DNA of 64,000 nucleotides from Parvibaculum sp046297875 (GCF_046297875.1 NZ_JBKBHD010000001.1:558001-622000), one strand, 5' to 3'. Positions 55,789-64,000 are shown, counted from the stretch's first letter. Notes: generated by a model not told the origin, from the letters alone. A program made the numbers and translations.

Positions 55789-57102
55789 TCACTTGCTCAG
55801 GCGGAGGTTCGATAGCGCCTGCGCGATCGACTTGAAGACGTTGGTGAGTTCGGATGCCGTGTCCACGCTGTAATACATGCTTGCATGCGTGGCGCAATTG
55901 CGGAGCAGAGTGGCATTGCCCTGAATCAGGCGTACCGTATAGACGGTGATACCGGCATTTCTTATCCCGCTGCAAACAAGCTCGGATCGGACATCAACCC
56001 GCGGACAGTGAGAGCTGCCATTGCAGGAGCCGATGCCGCCGCGGTCATAGGTGTTGATACCGTCGGTCAGATAGACCATCACCTTTTCAAGCTTGTCCGG
56101 GTCGGCCGCTGCCGCATTCGACAGTAGCGCGCCATTCGTCAACAACTGCCAGCCCCAGACGAAACCGATCGTTGTATTGGTGGCGCCGCCGGCGACCATC
56201 GCGTCGATCTCGCCCTTCAGCATGTTCCAGTCGGTCGAAAACGGGATGATGGGACGGAGGCTGCAATGGTTGTTGTAGAGGTCGTTGTGGTTTGCCGGAA
56301 AGAGCGTTGCGCTGTTGCCGACCACAGGCGCCGAAATCGACACATCGTAATTTTCGTCACGGTCGACGACGCAGCCCTTCCAGCTGCTCTTGGAAACGGT
56401 ACGAATATCCTGCGTACAGGTTGTGGTTGCATTCTTGCCCTTGCCTGTCGTGGTGCAGGTCTCTGTCGGAAGCTCCCAACTCCATTTCAGCCAGTTCGCG
56501 TCCTTGTTTGAAACGCCGACATTGACGTCGGTGGTGAAGGGCACGATGGCGATGCGGACATCGCCCGGCGTAACCGCGGCTGCCGCCACCGTGTCAATGA
56601 GATCCTTTGCAGCGGCCTTGAGCACGGTCATGCGGCCGCCCTGGTTCATCGAGCCGGTATTGTCGAGCACGAGAACGACCTCGAGCTTCTTGCCGTGACG
56701 CATTACCTGCGAGGATGCTGCGACATCGAGGGTCTTGATGCCGACGAGGCCCATCATGACCGTGGGAAGCTCGGCGCTGACCGATATGTCGACCGTCGTC
56801 AGGCTGTCGGTGACGGAGACCACGCCCGGCACGCCCAGCACTTCCTCCGGGTAGTTTGCATCGAAATAGGCCTGTGCCAGCGCCTGCACGTCCTCATTGG
56901 AGAGACCGGACGCCGTGCCGACGGCGAGCGCCGCAGCGTCGAGTGCCGCCTTGAGGCGCGTCTCGACGATGTAGGCGCGGGAAATGTCGACGGAAGCGGC
57001 CGCGGCTATGGCGATCGGCGTCAGGGTGAGCGCGAAAATGATGGCAAAATTGCCGCGCCGGTCGCCGAGAAAGGTTCGAAACAGGTTCAAGAGGCGCCGC
57101 AT
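55789..57102 (-). CDS. TadG-like pilus assembly protein with von Willebrand factor A domain
   Basis: A 437-residue protein. The N-terminal TadE/G region has RRGNFAIIFALTLTPIAIAAAASVD, a prepilin-like hydrophobic helix, followed by a vWA domain with MIDAS DNTGSMNQGG (about 158-167) and TDVNVGV. A large insertion contains paired Cys (for example ETCTTTGKG, TTCTQD, NNHCSL, SCNGSSHC), which suggests disulfides in an extracytoplasmic adhesive or structural role. The start at 57102 has GGAG 8 bp upstream; upstream in-frame ATGs exist. Convergent with the CpaC N-domain gene and divergent from the TadE genes. Confidence 0.88.
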   Translation of the reverse strand: MRRLLNLFRTFLGDRRGNFAIIFALTLTPIAIAAAASVDISRAYIVETRLKAALDAAALAVGTASGLSNEDVQALAQAYFDANYPEEVLGVPGVVSVTDSLTTVDISVSAELPTVMMGLVGIKTLDVAASSQVMRHGKKLEVVLVLDNTGSMNQGGRMTVLKAAAKDLIDTVAAAAVTPGDVRIAIVPFTTDVNVGVSNKDANWLKWSWELPTETCTTTGKGKNATTTCTQDIRTVSKSSWKGCVVDRDENYDVSISAPVVGNSATLFPANHNDLYNNHCSLRPIIPFSTDWNMLKGEIDAMVAGGATNTTIGFVWGWQLLTNGALLSNAAAADPDKLEKVMVYLTDGINTYDRGGIGSCNGSSHCPRVDVRSELVCSGIRNAGITVYTVRLIQGNATLLRNCATHASMYYSVDTASELTNVFKSIAQALSNLRLSK

Positions 57103-57207
57103 GGACTTTGCTCCAGCCATCAAAAAAACAGCCCGATTGCACGACGGGTATGCTTCCACCGCTCCGGCAGCGACAGATACTCCCGTCCGGTTCTAATTCC
57201 ATCGCCG

Positions 57208-57222
57208 TTAAGAAGGCGTGAA
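57208..57222. promoter_or_regulatory. CtrA-like box in the divergent vWA/TadE region (one mismatch)
   Basis: TTAA-GAAGGCG-TGAA, seven of eight consensus bases with 7-bp spacing, about 106 bp upstream of the vWA gene and 98 bp upstream of the first TadE-like gene. Confidence 0.5.
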
Positions 57223-57319
57223 CGAATTGGCACAAATGCGCGACGCTTACACTTTGGTAACCGGTCGGGCGCTATCAACGGAGGGCGGCAAGGATCGCAT
57301 CCGGGCGCGAGGTCAGACC

Positions 57320-57883
57320 ATGGGCGGAAATTCGGAAAATCGGCAGCGCCGGCGGCTCTTCATGTCGCGGTTCCGGCGCGCCGAAAGCGGCAATGTCGCC
57401 GTCGAATTCGGCATGCTTGCGATCCCCTTTTTCATCCTGGTCTTCGCCGTCATCGAAACCTGCATCATCTATTTCGCGACCTCCAATCTGGACAGCGCTG
57501 TCTCCTCTGCCGGGCGCCTCATTCGCATCGGTGCGGTGCAGGCGGGAGGCATGACGGAAGCCCAGTTCAAGGACGAGGTCTGCAGCAAGCTTCATGTCAT
57601 CAGCAATTGCTCCAGCACGCTGAAGATCGATGTGCGCAATTTCAGCAATTTCGGCGGCGTCACCTTTCCCTCTCTGGTCGACGGAGATGGCAAGATTGTC
57701 GAAGACACCGTGTTCCAGCCGGGTGGTGCGGGCGATATCGTCGTCGTGCGCGTCTATTACTCCTGGGGTGTATTGAGCCCCTCGCTCATCGGCCTTTCGA
57801 ATCTCGATGGCGGCGGCCGCCTGGTCGCGGCAAGCACTGCCTTCCGCAACGAGCCTTTCGGCGACATGCTGCCGAGCAGTTGA
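57320..57883 (+). CDS. TadE-family pseudopilin
   Basis: A 187-residue minor pilin-like protein. After a basic N-terminus the TadE signature ESGNVAVEFGMLAIPFFILVFAVIE shows a prepilin-type cleavage site with Glu and a long hydrophobic helix. The soluble C-domain has two Cys (EVCSKLHVISNCSS) that may pair. In Tad systems TadE/F prime assembly. The ATG at 57320 follows GAGGT at proper distance; a later ATG at 57362 is possible. The next TadE-like gene starts 11 bp downstream, forming an operon. Confidence 0.88.
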   Translation: MGGNSENRQRRRLFMSRFRRAESGNVAVEFGMLAIPFFILVFAVIETCIIYFATSNLDSAVSSAGRLIRIGAVQAGGMTEAQFKDEVCSKLHVISNCSSTLKIDVRNFSNFGGVTFPSLVDGDGKIVEDTVFQPGGAGDIVVVRVYYSWGVLSPSLIGLSNLDGGGRLVAASTAFRNEPFGDMLPSS

Positions 57884-57894
57884 GGAAAGCGAAC

Positions 57895-58455
57895 ATGAGC
57901 ACAGCACGCACCGCCGGAAGACTTCGCCGTTTCAGCCCGTCGCGCATGATGCGCGACTGCGCGGGACTTGCGGCGGTCGAGTTCGCGCTCATCGTGCCGC
58001 TGCTTCTGCTCTTCTATCTCGGCTCCGTCGAAGCGACCAACATGCTGACTGCAAACCGGCGTGTGACTGCCGTTGCCTATACGGCGGCCGATATCACCGC
58101 ACAGGCTGCTTCGATCAGCAATGCCGACATGACGGACATCTTCTCGGCAAGCGCGGCCATCCTGTCGCCCTTTCCGACCGCGCCTCTCAGTGTACGGATC
58201 ACAAGCGTCGTGGCGAATGCCTCCGGGTCGCCCCGTGTCGCCTGGAGCGACGCCTTCCATACGACGCCGCTCGCCGTCAATTCAACCGTGGCCCTGCCCG
58301 AGGGCCTCGTCACGCCCGGCACCAGCGTCATCATGACGGAAGTGGTCTATGGTTATGCCTCGCCGCTCAGTTCCGTGGTGAAGGACACGGTGACGTTCAG
58401 CGAGACGGCCTATCTGAAGCCCCGCCGCGCCGTGACGATCACCCGCGTAAACTGA
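57895..58455 (+). CDS. TadE/TadF-family pseudopilin
   Basis: A 186-residue pseudopilin. CAGLAAVEFALIVPLLLLFYLG contains the TadE motif with the conserved Glu following the Gly and a hydrophobic core; the soluble part is beta-rich with few Cys. It follows the first TadE-like gene by 11 bp with a GAGGAAAG Shine-Dalgarno. Together with the vWA protein it probably makes up the minor-pilin trio TadE/F/G of this system. The C-terminus (PRRAVTITRVN) is typical of the family. A CtrA-like half site (TTAACCAT) lies just downstream, without an obvious target. Confidence 0.87.
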   Translation: MSTARTAGRLRRFSPSRMMRDCAGLAAVEFALIVPLLLLFYLGSVEATNMLTANRRVTAVAYTAADITAQAASISNADMTDIFSASAAILSPFPTAPLSVRITSVVANASGSPRVAWSDAFHTTPLAVNSTVALPEGLVTPGTSVIMTEVVYGYASPLSSVVKDTVTFSETAYLKPRRAVTITRVN

Positions 58456-58632
58456 GCCGCCCTGCGTTAACCATGTTTTGTCACATGCTGTAGCAAAACT
58501 GCCGCAGGGCCGAATCCGCCAATCTGGCTTTGCCATGCCTGCCGCCATCGCGGAAGGCGCAAGAGTACAGAGACTCGCCGCGGAGATCCCGGCGCGAAAT
58601 CCTAAACTTTTGATTTCAAAAGAAAATTCAAG

Positions 58633-58722
58633 TGGCGGAGGGAGAGGGATTCGAACCCTCGATACGGTTTCCCGTATACACGCTTTCCAAGCGTGCGCCT
58701 TCAGCCACTCGGCCACCCCTCC
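58633..58722 (-). tRNA. tRNA-Ser (anticodon GGA)
   Basis: A full class II tRNA with perfect acceptor GGAGGGG/TCCCTCC (one G-T wobble), D arm, anticodon stem CACGC/GCGTG with loop TTGGAAA (anticodon GGA, reading UCC/UCU), a long variable arm ATACGG/CCGTAT, T arm GAGGG/CCCTC, discriminator G and an encoded CCA. It is a useful in-window control for the odd tRNA-like gene at 15616. Confidence 0.97.
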
Positions 58723-58914
58723 GGGTCGCCCGGCGCGGCGGGCGAAGTCGGCGGCACTATACGCAACAAGGGGCCTGAATCAACAAGGATCGCACGTCCT
58801 ATCGCGTTGATCTCACAAACTCTTCTTACAAGTGTGCTTGTTTGGCACAGTCGATCCAGATACCGTTCCTGACCACGTTTCGATATCACTGCGTAGGGCT
58901 GGGGGGCTCATGCC

Positions 58915-59211
58915 ATGTTCGTTTTCAGGCTGATCGGACTTCTTTTCATCATCGCCGCGCTTATGGCGCTCGGGTCGGATGCGCTGCTTTCGCTCGAAGC
59001 ACGCGAAGTGACCATGCGTTCCTTCAACGACCTCTGGGGGATGCTGCATGAAGGAAGCCGCGACGGGTTCACCGCTTTTGCGGGCAACAATGCACCGGAA
59101 GGCGTGCAGGGTCCGCTGGCAGCGACAATGGCTTTCCCGGCCTGGGGCGTGCTCGGCATTATCGGCATCGTGATCGCCGGGCTTGCCGCGCTGCTGCGCC
59201 GCGCCGACTGA
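58915..59211 (+). CDS. Small membrane protein of unknown function
   Basis: A 98-residue protein with two hydrophobic segments (about 4-22 and 73-93) separated by a polar loop with EVTMRSFNDLWGMLHEGSRDG. It has no recognisable motif. The hairpin topology places the loop in the periplasm if the basic C-terminus (LLRRAD) is cytoplasmic. It stands alone between a tRNA gene and lepA and is followed by a strong terminator, so it is expressed as a single gene. I do not recognise the family. Confidence 0.7.
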   Translation: MFVFRLIGLLFIIAALMALGSDALLSLEAREVTMRSFNDLWGMLHEGSRDGFTAFAGNNAPEGVQGPLAATMAFPAWGVLGIIGIVIAGLAALLRRAD

Positions 59212-59230
59212 GCAGGGACTGACGCAATGA

Positions 59231-59263
59231 AAAGGCCGCCCGGGGAGGGGCGGCCTTTTTATT
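59231..59263. terminator. Bidirectional terminator between the small membrane protein gene and lepA
   Basis: An 11-bp stem (AAAGGCCGCCC/GGGCGGCCTTT) with loop GGGGAG; TTTTTATT on the plus strand and TTTTCATT on the minus strand. Confidence 0.93.
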
Positions 59264-59287
59264 CGTCTCGCGGGCCAAACCGCGCGC

Positions 59288-61090
59288 TCAGTTCTCGTCC
59301 ATCTTGAGGGCGGAGATGAAGGCGTCCTGCGGAATCTCGACGCGGCCGAACTGCCGCATCTTCTTCTTGCCTTCCTTCTGCTTCTCCAGAAGCTTGCGCT
59401 TGCGGGTGATGTCGCCGCCATAGCACTTCGCCGTCACGTCCTTGCGCATCGCGGAAATCGTTTCGCGCGCGATGACGCGGCCGCCGATCGCGGCCTGGAT
59501 CGGGATCTTGAAGAGGTGCTTCGGGATCAGTTCCTTCAGCTTCTCGCACATGACGCGGCCGCGCTGCTCGGCGCGCGAGCGATGCACTATGGTCGCGAGC
59601 GCATCCACCGGCTCCTCATTGACGAGGATCGACATTTTCACGAGATCGCCGTGTTCGTAGCCTTCGATCTGATAGTCGAAGCTCGCATAGCCGCGGCTCA
59701 CCGATTTCAGACGATCGTAGAAATCGAGCACGACCTCGTTCAAGGGCAGGCGATAGACGAGCATGGCGCGCGAGCCGGCATAGGTGAGGTCGAGCTGAGA
59801 ACCGCGCCTGTCTTCGCAGAGCTTCAGCACGGCGCCGAGATATTCGTCCGGCACGAGGATCGTCGCGCGGATCCACGGCTCCTCGATGTGGTCGATGCGG
59901 GTCGGGTCCGGCATGTCGGCCGGGTTGTGCATTTCCTTCACCGAACCGTCGACCATGTGAAGCTGGTAGATGACCGAAGGCGCGGTGGTGATGAGATCGA
60001 TATTGAATTCGCGCTCAAGCCGCTCGCGGATGATTTCGAGATGAAGGAGACCCAGAAATCCGCAGCGGAAGCCGAAGCCAAGCGCAGCAGAGGTTTCCAT
60101 CTCGTATTCGAAGCTCGCATCGTTGAGACGGAGCTTGCCCATCGCATCGCGCAGATCCTCGAACTCGGCCGCATCGACGGGGAAAAGGCCGCAGAAGACG
60201 ACGGGCTGCGCCGGCTTGAAGCCCGGCAGCGCCTCTGCGCAGGGTCGCTTTTCTTCCGTCACCGTGTCGCCGACGCGCGTGTCGGCCACTTCCTTGATGG
60301 AGGCGGTGAAGAAACCGATTTCGCCGGGCGTAAGGCTTGCGACCGTTTCCTTTTTCGGACGGAAGATGCCGACCTGATCGAGCGTATAGGTGCCGCCGGT
60401 CCCCATCATCTTCACGCGCTGGCCCTTTTTCAGCTCGCCATCGATGACGCGCACCAGCACCACGACGCCGAGATAGGCGTCATACCAGCTGTCGACCAGC
60501 ATCGCCTTCAAGGGCGCCTTGGCATCGCCCTTGGGCGCCGGCAGGCGCTTAACGATCGCTTCCAGTACATCGGGGATGCCGATGCCGCTCTTGGCTGAAA
60601 TCTCGACCGCCTCCGAAGCATCGAGGCCGATCACATCCTCGATCTGCTGGCGCGTCCGGTCGGGATCGGCGGCCGGCAGGTCGATCTTGTTCAAGACCGG
60701 CACGATCTCGTGGTTCACATCGAGCGCGTGATAGACGTTGGCGAGCGTCTGCGCTTCGACACCCTGGCTCGCATCGACGACAAGGAGCGAGCCCTCGCAG
60801 GCGGCGAGCGAGCGGTTCACCTCATAGGCGAAGTCGACATGGCCGGGCGTGTCGATGAGGTTCAGCTCATACATCTCGCCATTGGCGGCCTTGTAGTCGA
60901 GGCGCACGGTCTGCGCCTTGATGGTGATGCCGCGCTCGCGCTCGATATCCATGCTGTCGAGCACCTGCTCCTTCATCTCGCGCTGGGACAGGCCCCCGCA
61001 AAGCTGAATGAGACGGTCGGCAAGGGTCGACTTGCCGTGGTCGATATGGGCGATGATCGAGAAATTGCGGATATGGGAGAGGTCGGTCAT
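59288..61090 (-). CDS. lepA: Elongation factor 4 (LepA)
   Basis: Ribosomal GTPase of 600 residues that back-translocates or aids initiation under stress. G motifs are visible: AHIDHGKST (G1), the G2 switch with RERGITIKAQ, DTPGHVDF (G3) and NKIDLP (G4). Domains II, III and V follow, and the unique CTD ends with RKRKLLEKQKEGKKKMRQFG. The start at 61090 gives MTDLSHIRNFSIIAHIDHG, the usual LepA N-terminus. No operon partner; the enoyl-CoA hydratase gene lies 84 bp upstream on the same strand. Confidence 0.97.
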   Translation of the reverse strand: MTDLSHIRNFSIIAHIDHGKSTLADRLIQLCGGLSQREMKEQVLDSMDIERERGITIKAQTVRLDYKAANGEMYELNLIDTPGHVDFAYEVNRSLAACEGSLLVVDASQGVEAQTLANVYHALDVNHEIVPVLNKIDLPAADPDRTRQQIEDVIGLDASEAVEISAKSGIGIPDVLEAIVKRLPAPKGDAKAPLKAMLVDSWYDAYLGVVVLVRVIDGELKKGQRVKMMGTGGTYTLDQVGIFRPKKETVASLTPGEIGFFTASIKEVADTRVGDTVTEEKRPCAEALPGFKPAQPVVFCGLFPVDAAEFEDLRDAMGKLRLNDASFEYEMETSAALGFGFRCGFLGLLHLEIIRERLEREFNIDLITTAPSVIYQLHMVDGSVKEMHNPADMPDPTRIDHIEEPWIRATILVPDEYLGAVLKLCEDRRGSQLDLTYAGSRAMLVYRLPLNEVVLDFYDRLKSVSRGYASFDYQIEGYEHGDLVKMSILVNEEPVDALATIVHRSRAEQRGRVMCEKLKELIPKHLFKIPIQAAIGGRVIARETISAMRKDVTAKCYGGDITRKRKLLEKQKEGKKKMRQFGRVEIPQDAFISALKMDEN

Positions 61091-61174
61091 GGGGCCTGCA
61101 CTTTCGGTCGGCGCCCATATAGCATTGGCGGGAGGCCAAGCCAAATCGGGGGGCTTGAGGGCTTTCCGGCCGTC

Positions 61175-61999
61175 TCAGCCCCGCCAGTCGGCCTTGCGCT
61201 TTTCCATCCAGGCTTTCACCCCTTCCTTGTAGTCGGGGTGTCTGATCATCTCCTCAAGCAGCCGCTCGGCCGCCGTGACGGCGGTGGCGGCGTCGCGGTG
61301 GAGGTCGGTGTAAATCTGCCGTTTCGCCTCGCGGAGCGAGCCGGGAGAGACGCCATCGGCGAGCTTCCTCGCATAGTCCATGACATGGGGCATGAGCTCG
61401 TCCGGCGGCAGCAGCCTGTTCAGAAAGCCCATGCTCATGGCCTCGTCGGATGTGAAGACGCGGCTTGAGAGCAGTATGTCGTTGGCATGGGTCAGGCCCA
61501 CGATCCGGGGCAGCACCCAGGAGAGGCCAAACTCCGCCGGGAAATTGAAGCGGCCATGGGCGGCAGTGAATTTCGCGCCGGGCACGGCGAAGCGGAGATC
61601 GGCAAAGGCCGCGAGAACGAGACCCACGCCCGCCGCCGCGCCATTGATTGCCGCGATGACGGGTTTTGTGAGGCCGAAATGATAGGCGAAGGTCGCATCG
61701 AATTCCGGCGCGACGCCGAAGCCGGGCCGCGCGATGTCCTCCGTGGTGCCGCTGTCATAGCGGCCCTTTTCGGAATGGCCTTCAAGGGCCGCCATGTCGG
61801 CGCCGGCGCAGAAGGCTCCGCCCTCCGGGTCGCCCGTCACCACGATGACGCGAACGGCGGGGTCCTTATCCGCCTCAGCCAGCATATGGCGGTATTCCAT
61901 ATGCATGCGGCCCGTCCAGGCATTGCGGCGCTTCGGGCGCGAGAGCATGACCGTGGCAATGCCATCTGCAATCTCGTAGCGGATGGTCTTCAGTTCCAT
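61175..61999 (-). CDS. Enoyl-CoA hydratase/isomerase family protein
   Basis: A 274-residue crotonase-fold protein. The oxyanion-hole segments are FCAGADMAAL (about 64-73) and INGAAAGVGLVLAAFADLRFA (about 120-140); the catalytic Glu position in the second helix is replaced by Ala/Gly, with a Glu present in NFPAEFGLSW, so hydratase activity is uncertain and isomerase or other crotonase chemistry is possible. Typical of acyl-CoA metabolism in alphaproteobacteria that degrade alkanes or aromatics. It is followed by lepA on the same strand with no overlap; the yjbR-like gene ends 20 bp upstream of its start. Confidence 0.85.
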   Translation of the reverse strand: MELKTIRYEIADGIATVMLSRPKRRNAWTGRMHMEYRHMLAEADKDPAVRVIVVTGDPEGGAFCAGADMAALEGHSEKGRYDSGTTEDIARPGFGVAPEFDATFAYHFGLTKPVIAAINGAAAGVGLVLAAFADLRFAVPGAKFTAAHGRFNFPAEFGLSWVLPRIVGLTHANDILLSSRVFTSDEAMSMGFLNRLLPPDELMPHVMDYARKLADGVSPGSLREAKRQIYTDLHRDAATAVTAAERLLEEMIRHPDYKEGVKAWMEKRKADWRG

Positions 62000-62019
62000 C
62001 GATGCCCTTCCCCTGAGCG

Positions 62020-62364
62020 TTAGCCCGCGTCGAAAGCCTTTACCAGCGTTTTCGGTGCGACATTGCGCCAGCCGCGCGTCATCGCTTCCCGGAGGATAGC
62101 AGCATTTGCCGCTGCGAGATTCACATGGGTCCAGCCCTTCTGGCCCCAGCCGCCGGGCACGGGCGCAAAGACCTTCGGATCGCTTTCGACAAGCATGGCC
62201 TGTTCTTCCGGGCCGAGCTTCACCACCACGCGTTTCTCCGCCGCATGCAGCGAGGCGAATATCTTCTTGCGGACGCGAAAGTCAGGCTGGTCGAAATGGC
62301 TCATCTCCACCGCTTCGGGGAGCGAGAGCGCGATCTTCCTTGCCTGATCCGCCGTCACGGGCAT
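62020..62364 (-). CDS. MmcQ/YjbR-family protein
   Basis: A 114-residue protein of the MmcQ/YjbR DUF family. SLPEAVEMSHFDQPDFRVRKKIF is the typical family N-terminus, and RGWRNVAPKTLVKAFDAG the C-terminus. The fold resembles CyaY-like or DNA-binding double-wing proteins, but no function is established. The start at 62364 avoids upstream in-frame codons in the pheT 3' end that encode an Arg/Ser-rich stretch. It lies 10 bp after pheT, so it may be in the same transcript. Confidence 0.85.
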   Translation of the reverse strand: MPVTADQARKIALSLPEAVEMSHFDQPDFRVRKKIFASLHAAEKRVVVKLGPEEQAMLVESDPKVFAPVPGGWGQKGWTHVNLAAANAAILREAMTRGWRNVAPKTLVKAFDAG

Positions 62365-62374
62365 GGGCCGGTCC

Positions 62375-64000
62375 CTAGCTTCTGAGCGTGCCGCCTGTCG
62401 CCTTCTCGACCGCCGCGACGATCGTCTTCGACACCACTTCGATTTCCTCATCCGTCAGCGTCTTCTCGACGGGCTGGAGCGTGACTTCGATGGCAAGCGA
62501 CTTCCGGCCCTCGCCAAGCGCCCCGCCCTCGAAAAGATCGAAGAGCGAGACATCGGCGATGAGCTTCTTGTCGGCGCCTCGCGCGGCACGGATAAGCTGA
62601 TCGGCACTCACCTTTTCATCGACCACGAAAGCGAAGTCGCGGCGGAGCGGCTGCAGATCGGAAAGCGCAAGCGGCGGTTTCGCGCGCGTCGCCTTGCGCT
62701 TCGGTTCGGGGACTGCATCGGAGAAAATCTCGAAACCGACGACGGGGCCCGCCACATCCATCGCATCGAGGACGCGCGGATGCAGCTCGCCGAAATAGCC
62801 GATGACATTTTTCGGGCCGAGGCGGATCACGCCGGAGCGGCCAGGGTGATACCAGGACGGTGCGTCCGCCGAAATCTGGAAGCTCTGGATGGGCGCACCG
62901 AGGGCGGAAAGAAGCGCAATCGCATCTTCCTTCGCATCCATCGCCTCGACGGAGCCAGCTTTTCCCTGCCAGTGGCGGCCCGCGCCCAGCGGCCGAGCCG
63001 TGCCGCGGCGGATGCCGCTTGCGGCAAGCACCTGGCCCGAGGGCTCGTCGCTTTCGAACTGCTGACCGACCTCGAACATCGCAATGTCGGCAATTCCGCG
63101 CGCCATGTTGCGGCCCGCCGCTGCGATGAGGCCGGCGAGAAGGCTCGGCCGCATATGGCTCATTTCGGCGGAGATCGGATTTGCGAGTTTGAGCGCAGGG
63201 ATCACATTGCCACCGCCGAAAAGCACGGCTTCCGCTTCCGAGATGAAGGACCAGTTGACGGCCTCCACCATGCCGCGTCCGGCAAGCACGCGGCGCGCAA
63301 GCCTGTCGCGGCGCTGGCGCGGCGAGAGAACGGGCTTTGCCACCGCATGAATGCGCGGGAGCGCCACCGACTTCACTTCATTGAGGCCATGAACGCGGAC
63401 GACTTCTTCCACGAGATCGGCGGGGCCTTCGACATCCGGCCGCCAGGACGGCACGGTGACGGAGAGATTGCCGCCCGCATCGGTCACGCCGAAGCCGAGC
63501 GCCGAAAGGATGTTCGCCGCTTCCGCCTTGCCGAGCTTGAGGCCCGTCAGCCTTTCGATGCGCGCCGCATCGAAGGAAATGTCCTTCCTCGTGTCCGGCA
63601 CCTTGCCCGCAACGACGACACTCGACGGTTCGCCGCCGCAAAGGTCGAGGATCATCTGCGTTGCAAGTTCGAGCCCCGGCACGACGAAAGCCGGATCGAC
63701 GCCGCGCTCGAAGCGGTAGCGCGCATCCGACACGATGCCGGTGTCACGGCCCGTGCGCGCGGTGCGGTAGGGATCGAACCAGGCGCTCTCGACGAAGACA
63801 TCGACGGTTTCCTCCGTCGAACCGGACGCCTCGCCGCCCATCACGCCGCCAAAGCCAAGCACCGCCGCATCGTCTGCGATGACGCAATAATGCGGTTCCA
63901 CATCATAGGTCTTGCCGTCGAGCGCGATGAGCTTTTCGCCCTTGCGGCCGAGGCGGGCGCGGATATTGCCCTTTAGCTTCGCCGCGTCATAGACATGGAG
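62375..64000 (-). CDS. pheT: Phenylalanyl-tRNA synthetase beta subunit, C-terminal part (runs off the window)
   Basis: Large subunit of PheRS, which charges tRNA-Phe in an alpha2-beta2 complex with PheS. About 541 codons lie in the window; the N-terminus is beyond base 64000. Visible parts are the B3/B4 editing module with GFGGVMGGEASGSTEETVDV, the B5 region with SARYRFERGVDP, the class II-like core (VNWSFISEAEA, NPISAEMSHMRPSLL) and the ferredoxin-like anticodon-binding domain at the end (PLRRDFAFVVDEKVSADQLI). The reading frame is open through base 64000. pheS is expected further upstream, outside the window. Confidence 0.97.
   Translation of the reverse strand, partial: LHVYDAAKLKGNIRARLGRKGEKLIALDGKTYDVEPHYCVIADDAAVLGFGGVMGGEASGSTEETVDVFVESAWFDPYRTARTGRDTGIVSDARYRFERGVDPAFVVPGLELATQMILDLCGGEPSSVVVAGKVPDTRKDISFDAARIERLTGLKLGKAEAANILSALGFGVTDAGGNLSVTVPSWRPDVEGPADLVEEVVRVHGLNEVKSVALPRIHAVAKPVLSPRQRRDRLARRVLAGRGMVEAVNWSFISEAEAVLFGGGNVIPALKLANPISAEMSHMRPSLLAGLIAAAGRNMARGIADIAMFEVGQQFESDEPSGQVLAASGIRRGTARPLGAGRHWQGKAGSVEAMDAKEDAIALLSALGAPIQSFQISADAPSWYHPGRSGVIRLGPKNVIGYFGELHPRVLDAMDVAGPVVGFEIFSDAVPEPKRKATRAKPPLALSDLQPLRRDFAFVVDEKVSADQLIRAARGADKKLIADVSLFDLFEGGALGEGRKSLAIEVTLQPVEKTLTDEEIEVVSKTIVAAVEKATGGTLRS

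Noticed and set aside
58467..58500. TTAACCAT half site and GTTTTG/CAAAAC hairpin after the second TadE-like gene
   Set aside because: The half site has no downstream pilus gene to control and the hairpin has no T-tract, so I do not call either a regulatory element.
1..64000. CRISPR arrays, rRNA genes, prophage or insertion sequences
   Set aside because: I looked for regularly spaced repeats, rRNA signatures, integrase or transposase motifs and found none; the only repeated elements are the short palindromes described.

Overview
The window reads as one contiguous stretch of a GC-rich (roughly 60-65 % by eye) chromosome from an alphaproteobacterium. Pointers to that group are TTAA-N7-TTAA boxes of the cell-cycle regulator CtrA type in the Tad pilus region, the kdsB / membrane-anchored cytochrome c / pheA neighbourhood, a small SRP RNA directly upstream of dnaX-ybaB-recR, and a dapD-dapE block followed by genes overlapping by 4 bases. 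My best guess is a Parvibaculum-like genome (Hyphomicrobiales sensu lato), but this rests on recognition and not on a search. There is no rRNA operon, prophage, large transposon or CRISPR array. Both ends cut through tRNA-synthetase genes (ileS at the left, pheT at the right).

Layout. 1-5500: ileS start, a periplasmic cyclohexadienyl dehydratase (pheC), a tiny GIY-YIG nuclease gene bracketed by inverted palindromic repeats, a three-gene operon (MarR regulator, isocitrate-lyase-family enzyme, thioesterase) divergent from an AhpD-like and a VOC protein. 4900-15550: accessory metabolism (XRE-cupin regulator with divergent omega-aminotransferase, metallo-beta-lactamase-fold hydrolase, two SDRs, GNAT, OmpA-type lipoprotein, DinB, glutathione peroxidase, C69 peptidase) and a TipF-like degenerate EAL protein. 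15600-15702: a serine-type tRNA-like gene with an unexpected anticodon and damaged acceptor end. 15868-31500: housekeeping (dapD, dapE, murI, truA, fmt, def, rmuC, recR, ybaB, dnaX, SRP RNA, nudC, pheA, kdsB, cytochrome c). 31697-39333: a yejA-yejA-yejB-yejE-yejF peptide importer with two tandem binding proteins. 39341-43989: NlpC/P60 peptidase with MarR partner, M17 aminopeptidase, GST and an orphan TAXI binding protein.

44056-58455 is a complete Tad/Flp pilus locus: tadD; then on the minus strand cpaA-cpaB-cpaC-cpaD-cpaE-cpaF-tadB-tadC; the 55-residue Flp pilin; a Crp/Fnr regulator; a stand-alone CpaC N-domain protein; a TadG-like von Willebrand protein and two TadE-like pseudopilins. Four CtrA-like boxes (two perfect) sit in the intergenic regions of this locus, suggesting the pilus is built under cell-cycle control as in Caulobacter, with the Crp/Fnr protein as a possible second input. 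58633-64000: tRNA-Ser(GGA), a small membrane protein, lepA, an enoyl-CoA hydratase, a YjbR-type protein and pheT.

The items most worth a second look are the tRNA-Ser-like gene with anticodon GCG (15616-15702), the repeat-bracketed GIY-YIG unit (1446-1848), the CtrA boxes of the Tad locus, and the stand-alone CpaC N-domain protein.
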